Translations under genes and position numbers: made by a program
The notes under the pieces: generated by a model
Database searches by the model: none
What the model was told of the DNA's origin: nothing
The model's input: only the letters and a program-made list of their open reading frames with translations
Assembly: GCF_030818655.1 (NCBI RefSeq)
Contig: NZ_JAUTAN010000001.1
Span: 3,472,001-3,536,000 of the forward strand
DNA: 64,000 nt
Source: Nocardioides zeae
GTDB lineage: Bacteria; Actinomycetota; Actinomycetes; Propionibacteriales; Nocardioidaceae
Reading direction: 5' to 3'
In this document: positions 56,601-64,000 of the stretch, one piece after another
Numbering within the stretch: position 1 is the first letter of the stretch
Layout: each line of letters begins with the position of its first letter

Positions 56601-58027
56601 CCACCCCCTCTCCCGCAGGTACGCCGCGTCGCGTCGACGTCGACGTCGCCGTCATCGGTGGCGGCGTCGTCGGGTCGGCGATCGCCCGCCGCCTGGCGGG
56701 CGCCGACCTGCGCGTCGCGATCGTCGAGGCCCGCAGCGACGTGGGCGACGGCACCAGCAAGGCCAACACCGCGATCCTCCACACGGGCTTCGACGCGAGC
56801 CCGGGCACGGTGGAGTCGCGGCTGGTCGCCGAGGGCTACCACCTCCTCGGCGACTTCGCCGAGGAGACCGGCATCCCCGTCGAGCGCACCGGTGCGCTCC
56901 TCGTCGCCTGGAGCGAGGAGGAGCTCGTCGCCCTGCCGGGGCTGCGGGAGAAGGCGCGGAGGAACGGGTACGACGCGTGCGCGATCGTCTCCGCCGCCGA
57001 GGTCTACGACGCCGTGCCCTCGCTCGGCCCCGGAGCGCTCGGCGGGCTCACGGTCCCGGACGAGTCGATCATCTGCACGTGGTCGACCACGATCGCCCTG
57101 GCCACCGACGCGGTGGCGCGCGGAGCCGAGGTGCTGCTCGAGCACCGGGTGACGGCCGCCGAGCCGACGCCGGACGGCACGCTGCTGCGCACCACGGGCG
57201 GCGACGTGCACGCCCGGTGGGTCGTCAACGCGGCCGGGCTGCACGCCGACACCATCGACGGGCTGTTCGGGCACGACCGCTTCACGGTGACGCCGCGCCG
57301 GGGCGAGCTGTTCGTCTTCGACAAGCTCGCCCGGCCGCTGGCGCCCCTCATCGTGCTGCCCGTGCCCTCGTCCCGGGGCAAGGGCGTGCTGGTGAGCCCG
57401 ACGGTCTACGGCAACGTCATGCTCGGGCCCACCGCCGAGGACCTCGACGACAAGACCGCGACCGGCACCTCCGCGGCGGGCTTCGCCTTCCTGCGCGAGA
57501 AGGGCGAGCGGATCATGCCGACCCTCTTCGACGAGGAGGTCACGACGACCTACGCCGGCCTCCGCGCCGCCGTGCCGGGCGGCGACTACCTGCTCGAGCG
57601 CGACGACGAGCGGCGCTACGTGCTCGTCGGCGGCATCCGCTCGACGGGCCTGACGGCGTGCATCGCGATCGCCGAGCACGTCGCGGGCCTGCTCGCCGCG
57701 GGTGGCGTCGACGTCGGGCTGCGGGACGACCTGCCGGCACCGCCGCGGATCCCGAACATCGGCGAGGCCGGCCTGCGGCCCTACGCCGACGCCGAGCGGA
57801 TCGCCACCGACCCGGCCTACGGCCACGTCGTCTGCTTCTGCGAGCGCGTCACGGCGGGCGAGGTGCGGGACGCCTTCGACTCGACCCTCCCGCCCCGCGA
57901 CATGGACGGTCTCCGCCGTCGTACCCGCCTCATGAACGGCCGCTGCCAAGGCTTCTTCTGCGGCGCCGACGCCCAGGCCGCGCTCGAGACGCGCGGCGCC
58001 AGCCTCCTCGCAGGAGCCGACCGATGA
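56597..58027 (+). CDS. FAD-dependent glycerol-3-phosphate dehydrogenase-like, with BFD [2Fe-2S] domain
   Basis: 476 residues. FAD-binding Rossmann start VDVAVIGGGVVGSAIARRLA, then DGTSKANTAILHTGFDASPG, GGDVHARWVVNAAGLHADTI, GGIRSTGLTACIAIAEHVAG. At the C-terminus a bacterioferritin-associated-ferredoxin-like domain has two Cys pairs, CFCERVTAGEV and NGRCQGFFCGAD. This is the GlpA/TM1432 type, which oxidises glycerol 3-phosphate and passes electrons to a partner flavoprotein. GTG overlaps the kinase stop. Confidence 0.85.
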   Translation: MTTPSPAGTPRRVDVDVAVIGGGVVGSAIARRLAGADLRVAIVEARSDVGDGTSKANTAILHTGFDASPGTVESRLVAEGYHLLGDFAEETGIPVERTGALLVAWSEEELVALPGLREKARRNGYDACAIVSAAEVYDAVPSLGPGALGGLTVPDESIICTWSTTIALATDAVARGAEVLLEHRVTAAEPTPDGTLLRTTGGDVHARWVVNAAGLHADTIDGLFGHDRFTVTPRRGELFVFDKLARPLAPLIVLPVPSSRGKGVLVSPTVYGNVMLGPTAEDLDDKTATGTSAAGFAFLREKGERIMPTLFDEEVTTTYAGLRAAVPGGDYLLERDDERRYVLVGGIRSTGLTACIAIAEHVAGLLAAGGVDVGLRDDLPAPPRIPNIGEAGLRPYADAERIATDPAYGHVVCFCERVTAGEVRDAFDSTLPPRDMDGLRRRTRLMNGRCQGFFCGADAQAALETRGASLLAGADR

Positions 58028-59304
58028 CCGTCCCTGCCACCGCGCACGCCACCGCGCCGCCGACCCGCGCCGACGTCGTCGTCGTGGGGGGCGGGCCCTC
58101 CGGCCTCACCGCGGCCGCCGCCCTCGCCGAGGCCCTCGGGCCGGCGGCCACCGTGCTCGTGCTCGACCGCGAGCGCGAGGCCGGGGGGATCCCGCGGCAC
58201 AGCGACCACACGGGGTACGGCATCCGCGACCTCCACCGCGTGCTGCGCGGCCCCGCGTACGCCCGGGTGCTCGTCGACCGCGCCCGCGAGGCCGGTGTCA
58301 TCGTCGAGACCCGCGCGATGGTGACCGGCTGGGCGGGCGACCGCGCGCTCGAGGTCACCGCGCCGACCGGGCGCCGCGTGGTCGAGGCCGGCGCGGTCGT
58401 GCTCGCCACCGGCGCCCGCGAGCGGGCCCGCCCGGCGCGGCACATCCCCGGCGACAGGCCCGACGGGGTGCTCACGACCGGGCAGCTGCAGAACCTGGTC
58501 CACCTGCACCACCGCCCCGTCGGCGAGCGCGCGGTCGTCATCGGCGGCGAGCTCGTCAGCTGGTCGGCCGTCCTCACGCTCCGCGAGGCCGGCTGCCGCA
58601 CGGTCGCGATGGTCACCGAGCACGAGCGCTCGGAGTCGTACGCCGCGTTCCGCCTCCTCGGCCGCCTCGCCCTCCGCGTGCCGGTCCTCGCCCGCAGCCG
58701 GGTCGTCGCCATCGAGGGGCGCGGACGCGTCACGGGCGTCGTGGTCGAGGACGGGGCGGGCGCGCGCCGTACCGTCCCCTGCGACGTCGTCGTCACCACC
58801 GGCGACTGGATCCCGGACCACGAGCTCGCCCGGTCCGGTGGGCTCGAGCTCGACCGGGGCACGCGGGGCCCGCTGGTCGACGCCGGGCTGCGCACCACCG
58901 CGCCGGGCGTCTTCGCCGTCGGGAACCTGCTGCACCCCGTCGACACCGCGGACGTGGCGGCGATCGACGGCCGGCAGGTCGTGCCGGCGGTGGTGGAGTG
59001 GCTGGGACAGGACGCCGGGCCGGGCTCCCTGTCCGGCGTGCGTCTGCGGGTGGAGTCACCCCTGCGCTGGGTGGCGCCGCAGGTGGTCGATCCTGCCGGT
59101 CCGGCCCCGGCCCGAGGTCGGCTGCTGCTCTGGACCGACACCTGGGTGGAGCGCCCCCGCGTCGAGGCCGTGCAGGACGGTCGGGTCGTCGGCACGCGCC
59201 GCCTGCCCTGGCCGGCGGCCCCCGGTCGGGTGTTCCGGGTGCCGAGCGCGATCCTCGACGCCGCGCGGCCCGACGGCGGGGACGTCACGCTGCGGCTCGC
59301 CTGA
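58024..59304 (+). CDS. NAD(P)/FAD-dependent oxidoreductase, partner flavoprotein
   Basis: 426 residues. FAD motif ADVVVVGGGPSGLTAAAALA, GRRVVEAGAVVLATGARERA, a second dinucleotide site VIGGELVSWSAVLTLREAG, and GLRTTAPGVFAVGNLLHPVD. The family is the HcnB/OoxA-like group that accompanies GlpA-type dehydrogenases; the extra C-terminal 100 residues are unusual and beta-rich. It probably transfers electrons from the [2Fe-2S] partner to NAD or a quinone (inference). The third usual partner, a small DUF1667 protein, is absent. ATGA overlap with the preceding gene. Confidence 0.8.
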   Translation: MTVPATAHATAPPTRADVVVVGGGPSGLTAAAALAEALGPAATVLVLDREREAGGIPRHSDHTGYGIRDLHRVLRGPAYARVLVDRAREAGVIVETRAMVTGWAGDRALEVTAPTGRRVVEAGAVVLATGARERARPARHIPGDRPDGVLTTGQLQNLVHLHHRPVGERAVVIGGELVSWSAVLTLREAGCRTVAMVTEHERSESYAAFRLLGRLALRVPVLARSRVVAIEGRGRVTGVVVEDGAGARRTVPCDVVVTTGDWIPDHELARSGGLELDRGTRGPLVDAGLRTTAPGVFAVGNLLHPVDTADVAAIDGRQVVPAVVEWLGQDAGPGSLSGVRLRVESPLRWVAPQVVDPAGPAPARGRLLLWTDTWVERPRVEAVQDGRVVGTRRLPWPAAPGRVFRVPSAILDAARPDGGDVTLRLA

Positions 59305-59349
59305 GTCGTGGCCCCAGCGCGCTGTTTTCCGTGGCGCTGGGGCCACGAC
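59305..59349. terminator. Hairpin between convergent genes, repeat-family member
   Basis: Perfect 16-bp arms GTCGTGGCCCCAGCGC (59305-59320) and its complement (59334-59349) with an internal TTTTCC. It follows the flavoprotein stop directly and faces the glycosyltransferase stop. A related element is at 5900-5944, and one half-site at about 25021-25036. Confidence 0.8.
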
Positions 59350-59378
59350 GCGGAGCAGCGACAGGGACCAGGCCCCCG

Positions 59379-60695
59379 TCAGGCCACCCCAGCGGCCTGA
59401 CGACGGCGTACCTGCTCCTCGACGTCGTCGACGAACCCCACCGGTCCCGGCGACGTCGCGATGGCGTCGCCGATGGCGCGGCTCGCGCGGGCGTACGACG
59501 GGTCGCCGAGGATCCGCTGCACCGCCGCGCGCACCTGGGCGACCGTCGGCGTGCTGGTGCCCAGCCGGATCCCCGCTCCCGACCACGCGACACGGGCCGA
59601 CGTCTCGACCTTGTCCTCGGAGTCGCCGGCGACCACGACGGGGACGCCGTGCTGGAGGGCGTGGTGCAGGCCGCCGTACCCACCGTTCGTCACGAGCACG
59701 TCAGTGAGCGGCAGCAGCTTGTCGTAGGGCAGGAACTCGCCGACGTGCAGGCGCCCGGGTTGCGGCGCGAGGCCGACCAGGGCCTCCGACAGCGCCGCGA
59801 CGGGACGGCCCCCGGTGGTGACGACGACGTCCACGTCGAGGTCGCCGAGGGCCTCGACCGTCGGTCGCACCAGCTCGCCGAAGTCGGTGTTCGCCACCGT
59901 CCCCTGGGTGACGTGGACGACCGGGCGGTGCTTGCCGAGCTCGGCGAACCACGGCGGCGCCTCCAGGCCGCTCTGCTCGACGCGGGTCATGGGGCCGTAG
60001 TACCGCAGCGACTCCGGCGCGTCGCTCCGCGGGAACTCGAACGCCGGGACGGTGAACTGCGCGATGAGGTCCGCGCTGCGCAGGATGTCCATGAAGAACC
60101 GGCCCCGGAGCGCCGGCGCCCCCATGCCGGCGAGCATCCGGTCGGCCGCCCGGTGCACGGGGCGCAGCACGACCCGCGTCGCGACCGCGGTGAGCACGGC
60201 GTTGCGCAGCCGGTTGGGCAGCGTCCGGCGCAGCGGCGTGATCCCGAGACCGTACGGCGGCGTGTCCCGGCTCGAGAGACCGAGCGGGATGATGCCGCAC
60301 ATCGCGACGAAGGGACGCTGCTCCGGCGCCAGGCGGTGGAGGGCCTGCACACCGACGAAGGTGGGCTCGTGCAGCACGACGTCGGTCGGCTCCTCCTCCA
60401 GCATCGCGAGCAGGGTCTGCCCGGCGAGCGGCGCCGGGGCGAAGAACGCCTGCTCCACGCCGGAGTTGATGGCGTCGCGACCGCGCTTGCGGTCGCCGGC
60501 GCCGAGCTCGTCGAGGGTGTCCGCCGCCGGCGGGAGCGGCACGAAGTCGACGCCGGCTGCCCGCACCATCGGGGCATAGCGCGCGCCCGTCAGCATCCGC
60601 ACCCGCCACCCCCGCGCCTGGAGCTCGGCGGCGACGACCAGGAGGGGCCGCACGTGCCCCTCGGCCGGCATGCTGCAGATGACGGCAGTGGACAC
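59379..60695 (-). CDS. GT1-type glycosyltransferase (MGT/UGT-like)
   Basis: 438 residues with the GT-B fold: N-terminal AVICSMPAEGHVRPLLVVAA, LPPAADTLDEL, and C-terminal donor domain VVHVTQGTVANTDFGELVRP, LHVGEFLPYDKLLPLTDVLV, TNGGYGGLHHALQHGVPVVV. The family glycosylates small lipophilic acceptors such as macrolides. GTG 60695 has GGAGG upstream. A divergent TetR gene and a dyad in between suggest drug-inducible expression; the acceptor is unknown. Confidence 0.88.
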   Translation of the reverse strand: MSTAVICSMPAEGHVRPLLVVAAELQARGWRVRMLTGARYAPMVRAAGVDFVPLPPAADTLDELGAGDRKRGRDAINSGVEQAFFAPAPLAGQTLLAMLEEEPTDVVLHEPTFVGVQALHRLAPEQRPFVAMCGIIPLGLSSRDTPPYGLGITPLRRTLPNRLRNAVLTAVATRVVLRPVHRAADRMLAGMGAPALRGRFFMDILRSADLIAQFTVPAFEFPRSDAPESLRYYGPMTRVEQSGLEAPPWFAELGKHRPVVHVTQGTVANTDFGELVRPTVEALGDLDVDVVVTTGGRPVAALSEALVGLAPQPGRLHVGEFLPYDKLLPLTDVLVTNGGYGGLHHALQHGVPVVVAGDSEDKVETSARVAWSGAGIRLGTSTPTVAQVRAAVQRILGDPSYARASRAIGDAIATSPGPVGFVDDVEEQVRRRQAAGVA

Positions 60696-60717
60696 GGGAC
60701 CTCCAGGTTCATTCGAT

Positions 60718-60730
60718 ACCCCAATGGGGT
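60718..60730. promoter_or_regulatory. Dyad ACCCCAATGGGGT between glycosyltransferase and TetR genes
   Basis: A 5-bp-arm palindrome with 3-bp centre, surrounded by AT-rich sequence, 27 bp before the TetR start. A TAGCCT box (60746-60751) is six bases before GTG 60758, so the TetR message is likely leaderless and the dyad can block both promoters. Confidence 0.55.
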
Positions 60731-60757
60731 TTTAGATACACAGAGTAGCCTGAGTCA

Positions 60758-61399
60758 GTGCCCGAAAGGAAGAAGCGCACCTACGACAACTCGCGTCGCA
60801 GCGCCCAGGCCAGGCTGACACGCGCCGAGGTCCACCGGGCGGCGTTCCGGTTGTTCGGCGAGCAGGGCTACGCGGCCACCTCCCTCCCCCAGATCGCCGC
60901 CGCCGCCGGCGTGTCCGTCGAGACCGTCCGCAAGATGGGTCCCAAGAGCGGGCTGCTCGACGGTGCACGCGAGGTCGCCGTCTTCGACGAGAGCGGCGTC
61001 GACGAGGTGCTGGACACGACGTTCCTCCGCTCGGTCGCCGCGCAGGAGGACCTCGCCGGTGCGGTCGAGGTGCTGGTCGACTTCTACGCCACCTCCAACC
61101 ACCGGGCCGCCGCCTTCTGGCAGGCGTGGCGCGCCGCCGCGGCCGGCGACCCCGTGGTCGCCGCCGCCTGGGAGCGCGAGATGGCCTCGGCGCACGGCGC
61201 GTTCCGCACCGGCATCGCGTACGCCGCGGGCCGCGGCTGGCTGCGGGAGGACGTGTCGGCCGAGGAGCTCGCCGCGACGCTCTGGGTGCTGGCTGCCAGC
61301 GAGACCTACACGCGCCTGACGGTCGACGCCGGGTTCACCGACGACGACTACCGGTCGTGGCTGCGCCGGATGCTGCTCGAGCAGCTCGCTCCGCGCTGA
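60758..61399 (+). CDS. TetR family transcriptional regulator
   Basis: 213 residues. HTH: RLTRAEVHRAAFRLFGEQGY, AATSLPQIAAAAGVSVETVR; the usual YxYF motif is replaced by KMGPKSGLL. The C-terminal part is a helical ligand domain (AFWQAWRAAAAGDPVVAAAW, EELAATLWVLAASETYTRL). Probably represses the divergent glycosyltransferase gene. Confidence 0.85.
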   Translation: MPERKKRTYDNSRRSAQARLTRAEVHRAAFRLFGEQGYAATSLPQIAAAAGVSVETVRKMGPKSGLLDGAREVAVFDESGVDEVLDTTFLRSVAAQEDLAGAVEVLVDFYATSNHRAAAFWQAWRAAAAGDPVVAAAWEREMASAHGAFRTGIAYAAGRGWLREDVSAEELAATLWVLAASETYTRLTVDAGFTDDDYRSWLRRMLLEQLAPR

Positions 61400-61570
61400 G
61401 CGTGCCCGCCCTGGCGCGGGTCCCGGCACCGGTCCTGGACACGTGACTCCGACACCGGGCCCCGAACTGGGACGTTGGTGCAGCCGGCTCGGCGTCGGGC
61501 CTCCCCCAACCGCACAGCTCCGCCCGGGTCGATCGAGCCAGCGACCCCGGCCCCTTGCGATCATCGACGC

Positions 61571-62209
61571 ATGGACGGGAACGGGGAGCGCGAGCAGCGC
61601 CTGGAAGGCCTGGCGATGCAGCTGGAGGCCGGCTTCGACGAGGACTGGCTCCGCACGGGACCTCCGCGCCGCATCTACGAGCGCACGGTCGGCCACGCGA
61701 CGTACCTCGGGGGCGACATCGAGCGGTCAGCGCCACTCTGCGCGCTGGCGGTCGAGGTCCCGGCTGCGGACGGCTCCGACCTGGTCGTCATGGTGCTGCT
61801 CCAGGACGACGAGGCTCGGTGGACCCTGTCGGCGTTCGACATCGACCACGTCCCCGACGGGTTCCTCGGTGGCGCGGCTCGCCGGGCGCTCGTCACCGCG
61901 CCGTACTCCCGGCCGATCCACCACGTGCTCGCGGGTGGACGCATCCGTATCGACCTGCTGCAGGTCCGCGCAGACATCGCATCCTGCACCCTCGACGGTC
62001 GGCCGGTAGCGGTGACCGAACGCGGGACGGTGCTCGTCGTCGGTGCGCACGGCGGTGTCCTGCGCTTCGGGCGCGAGGACGACACGGAGGTCTGGCGGGG
62101 CACGCTCGACGAGGCCGACCGCCTCGGCGGCGGGCCGGTCTGGGACGAGCGGGACCGCGCCGACGGAGATCTCGGCGACATCGTCAGCATCGTCTCCGAC
62201 CACCGCTGA
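61571..62209 (+). CDS. Hypothetical protein of unknown function
   Basis: 212 residues from ATG 61571, acidic, with alternating strands and no membrane span. Visible features are RRIYERTVGHATYLGGDIER, LVVMVLLQDDEARWTLSAFD and VLVVGAHGGVLRFGREDDTE. I do not recognise the family; a longer in-frame reading from 61475 looks like non-coding sequence. No obvious ribosome site; a GATCAT -10-like box lies close upstream. Convergent with the SulP gene. The 170 bp before it, from 61400, contains nothing I can name. Confidence 0.55.
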   Translation: MDGNGEREQRLEGLAMQLEAGFDEDWLRTGPPRRIYERTVGHATYLGGDIERSAPLCALAVEVPAADGSDLVVMVLLQDDEARWTLSAFDIDHVPDGFLGGAARRALVTAPYSRPIHHVLAGGRIRIDLLQVRADIASCTLDGRPVAVTERGTVLVVGAHGGVLRFGREDDTEVWRGTLDEADRLGGGPVWDERDRADGDLGDIVSIVSDHR

Positions 62210-62234
62210 CCCGGACCGGGCCGGGCCACCCGCC

Positions 62235-63740
62235 TCAGTGCTCGCCCAGCCGCCCGGTGAGCCGCTCGTGCCGGTCGGCGCTCGCGCCGACGAGCCCGAC
62301 GATCTCCACGGCGGTCCCGCGCCGCTCGTACTTCGTCGTGATCGCGTCCAGCGCCGCCACCGACGACGCGTCCCAGACGCGGGCCGCGCTGAGGTCGATG
62401 ACGACCCGCGCGGGGTCGTCCGCGTAGGCGAACTGCCGCGTCAGGTCGTTGCTGGAGGCGAAGAAGAGCTCGCCGGTGACCCGGTACGACGCGGTGTCGC
62501 CCACCACCACCCGCTCGGTCTCCGTCAGGTGGGCCACCCGCCGGGCGAACAGCACCATCGCCACCAGCACGCCGACGCCCACGCCGACCGCCAGGTTGTG
62601 GGTCCACAGCGTCACCGCGACGGTCGCCACCATGACCGCGGTCTCCGAGCGCGGCATCCGACGGAGCGTCGCGGGCCGCACGCTGTGCCAGTCGAACGTG
62701 CCGACCGCGACCATGACCATCACGGCCACGAGCGCCGCCATGGGGATGAGGGCGACGACGTCGCCGAAGCCGACGACCAGCACGAGCAGGAAGACGCCGG
62801 CCAGGAAGGTGGAGAGGCGCGTGCGGGCGCCCGAGACCTTCACGTTGATCATCGTCTGGCCGATCATGGCGCAGCCGCCCATCCCGCCGAAGAAGCCCGT
62901 GACGACGTTCGCCGCGCCCTGGCCCCAGGCCTCGCGGGTCTTGTCGGAGCCCGTGTCGGTGATGTCGTCGACCAGCTTGGCGGTCAGCAGCGACTCCAGC
63001 AGGCCGACGAGCGCCATCGCCAGCGCGTAGGGCGCGATGACCTCGAGCGTCGCCAGCGTCCACGGCACGTCGGGCACGAACCACGACGGCAGGCTGTCGG
63101 GCAGCCGGCCCTGGTCCCCCACGTCGGGCACCCCCACCGACCCGACCACGGTGAACGCCGTCAGCGCCACGATCGCGACCAGGGGCGCCGGCACCACCGC
63201 GCTCACGTGCGGCAGCCCCACGATGACGGCGATGCCGACGGCGGTCATCGGGTAGACCGCCCAGGGCACGTCGACGAGGTGCTCGAGCTGCGCGACGAAG
63301 ATGAGGATCGCCAGCGCGTTGACGAACCCGACCATCACCGAGCGCGGCACGAACCGCATCAGCCGCGCCACCCCGAGCAGCGCCAGCACGACCTGCAGCA
63401 GGCCGCCCAGCAGCACCGTCGCGATGAGGTAGTCGAACCCGTGGTCCCGCATCACGGGCGCGATCACGAGGGCGACCGCCCCCGTGGCGGCCGAGATCAT
63501 CGCGGGCCGGCCCCCGAGGAACGAGATCGCGACGGCCATCGTGAACGAGGCGAAGAGGCCGACCCGCGGGTCGACGCCGGCGATGATCGAGAACGAGATG
63601 GCCTCGGGGATGAGCGCGAGCGCCACGACGAGACCGGCGAGCACCTCGGTGCGCAGCAGGCGGGGCGAGCGCAGGGCGGCGCGCACGGTGGGCGCCCCGT
63701 CGCTCGGCACGGGCGCGGTGGGCACGGGTGCGTTCGACAC
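62235..63740 (-). CDS. SulP family anion transporter with STAS domain
   Basis: 501 residues from GTG 63740. The transport domain has about 12-14 spans: LAGLVVALALIPEAISFSII (family signature near the N-terminus), GRPAMISAATGAVALVIAPV, ANVVTGFFGGMGGCAMIGQT. The C-terminal STAS domain (~395-500) has VVIDLSAARVWDASSVAALD and the coil-like end. SulP carriers move sulfate, bicarbonate or dicarboxylates; the substrate is undetermined. Divergent from a MerR gene, with the shared palindrome in between. Confidence 0.88.
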   Translation of the reverse strand: MSNAPVPTAPVPSDGAPTVRAALRSPRLLRTEVLAGLVVALALIPEAISFSIIAGVDPRVGLFASFTMAVAISFLGGRPAMISAATGAVALVIAPVMRDHGFDYLIATVLLGGLLQVVLALLGVARLMRFVPRSVMVGFVNALAILIFVAQLEHLVDVPWAVYPMTAVGIAVIVGLPHVSAVVPAPLVAIVALTAFTVVGSVGVPDVGDQGRLPDSLPSWFVPDVPWTLATLEVIAPYALAMALVGLLESLLTAKLVDDITDTGSDKTREAWGQGAANVVTGFFGGMGGCAMIGQTMINVKVSGARTRLSTFLAGVFLLVLVVGFGDVVALIPMAALVAVMVMVAVGTFDWHSVRPATLRRMPRSETAVMVATVAVTLWTHNLAVGVGVGVLVAMVLFARRVAHLTETERVVVGDTASYRVTGELFFASSNDLTRQFAYADDPARVVIDLSAARVWDASSVAALDAITTKYERRGTAVEIVGLVGASADRHERLTGRLGEH

Positions 63741-63797
63741 GGCGGGCTCCGTTCGGCAGGGTGAGGGGCAGTACGGCGGGCGCCGCGTCCGCATCGA

Positions 63798-63816
63798 CCC
63801 TAACGTTGCGTGAGGG
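63798..63816. promoter_or_regulatory. MerR-type dyad overlapping the promoter
   Basis: CCCTAACGTTGCGTGAGGG is symmetric at 16 of 19 positions (CCCTnACGnnnCGTnAGGG), a typical actinobacterial MerR-family operator shape. It lies in the 113-bp gap between the SulP gene and the MerR gene and includes a TAACGT -10-like box. Confidence 0.65.
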
Positions 63817-63853
63817 TTGAGACCGCACCCGCGAGGAAGTGAGCCCGACCACC

Positions 63854-64000
63854 ATGAGCGACCCGCTCGGTAGCAGCGACCCGCCCGCCGTCATGCACAT
63901 CGGCGAGGTCGCCGCCCGGACGGAGCTGTCGCTCCGCAGCCTGCGGCACTGGGAGGAGGTCGGGCTGCTCCAGCCGTCGGGACGCACCGAGGGCGGGTTC
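63854..64000 (+). CDS. MerR family regulator, N-terminal part
   Basis: Partial gene: 49 codons visible, cut by the window end. The winged-helix start is clear: VMHIGEVAARTELSLRSLRH followed by WEEVGLLQPSGRTEGGF. The effector domain is outside the window, so the signal is unknown. ATG 63854 is chosen, with GAGGAAG upstream; an in-frame GTG at 63839 is possible. Probably regulates itself and the divergent SulP gene. Confidence 0.8.
   Translation, partial: MSDPLGSSDPPAVMHIGEVAARTELSLRSLRHWEEVGLLQPSGRTEGGF

Noticed and set aside
61400..61570. Possible N-terminal extension or small gene before the hypothetical protein
   Set aside because: Composition differs from coding sequence and no start with a ribosome site is visible.

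Overview
The window is chromosomal DNA of a very GC-rich (about 73% by eye) actinobacterium. The strongest marker is the canonical actinobacterial block tRNA-Leu(CAG)-fhaA-fhaB-pstP-rodA-pbpA-pknA-pknB-(DUF881)-crgA-rhomboid-ppiA at 26.9-39.6 kb, in nearly the order known from Mycobacterium tuberculosis. A TIGR03086 protein, a DUF3817-SURF1 pair, WXG100 proteins and many leaderless genes with a TAnnnT -10 box fit the same phylum. A double-length CrgA and the overall gene set make a Nocardioidaceae-type organism my best guess (inference). I see no phage, transposase or conjugation gene.

Layout. 1-8 kb: a partial lipoprotein, small enzymes, an MpaB-type oxygenase divergent from a TetR regulator, an orphan three-gene WXG100/EspG-like module and membrane proteins. 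8-19 kb: a Na+/H+ antiporter, DrrAB-type ABC exporter, QorB/QorR-like pair, CDF metal exporter with ArsR repressor, pirin, and an ECF sigma factor with VOC neighbours. 18.2-23.2 kb: a tightly coupled set of sensor kinase, pyruvoyl-dependent arginine decarboxylase, GNAT-like protein and receiver-only regulator, divergent from a glutaminase-STAS fusion; this could be an amino-acid acid-stress or polyamine circuit (inference). 23-26.8 kb: a C92-like hydrolase, aldo/keto reductase, and an AraC regulator divergent from a DsbA/FrnE protein.

26.9-41.8 kb: the cell-wall and Ser/Thr kinase cluster. The forkhead proteins, phosphatase, SEDS polymerase, class B PBP and two PASTA-type kinases overlap or nearly touch and likely form one operon for septal and elongation peptidoglycan control. 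Downstream of crgA is a nested palindrome of about 98 bp followed at once by two perfect DnaA boxes. Coiled-coil, DUF3817, SURF1 and OmpR-type genes follow.

43-53.3 kb (minus strand): an oligopeptide/opine-type ABC uptake operon ending in LysR, carbon-nitrogen hydrolase and HpcH/HpaI aldolase genes, then a minimal ethanolamine ammonia-lyase pair eutBC. Upstream of eutB is a head-to-head array of eight 31-bp repeats, the most unusual non-coding element here. 53.7-64 kb: a HAD hydrolase, a glycerol-type kinase and flavoprotein operon with a GntR regulator and palindromic operator, a glycosyltransferase/TetR divergent pair, an unknown protein, a SulP transporter and the start of a MerR gene.

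Intergenic DNA carries several families of large palindromes that recur within the window (72 bp, about 51 bp and about 45 bp), plus short tandem repeats. Some sit at gene ends, where they may act as terminators; others sit in promoter regions.
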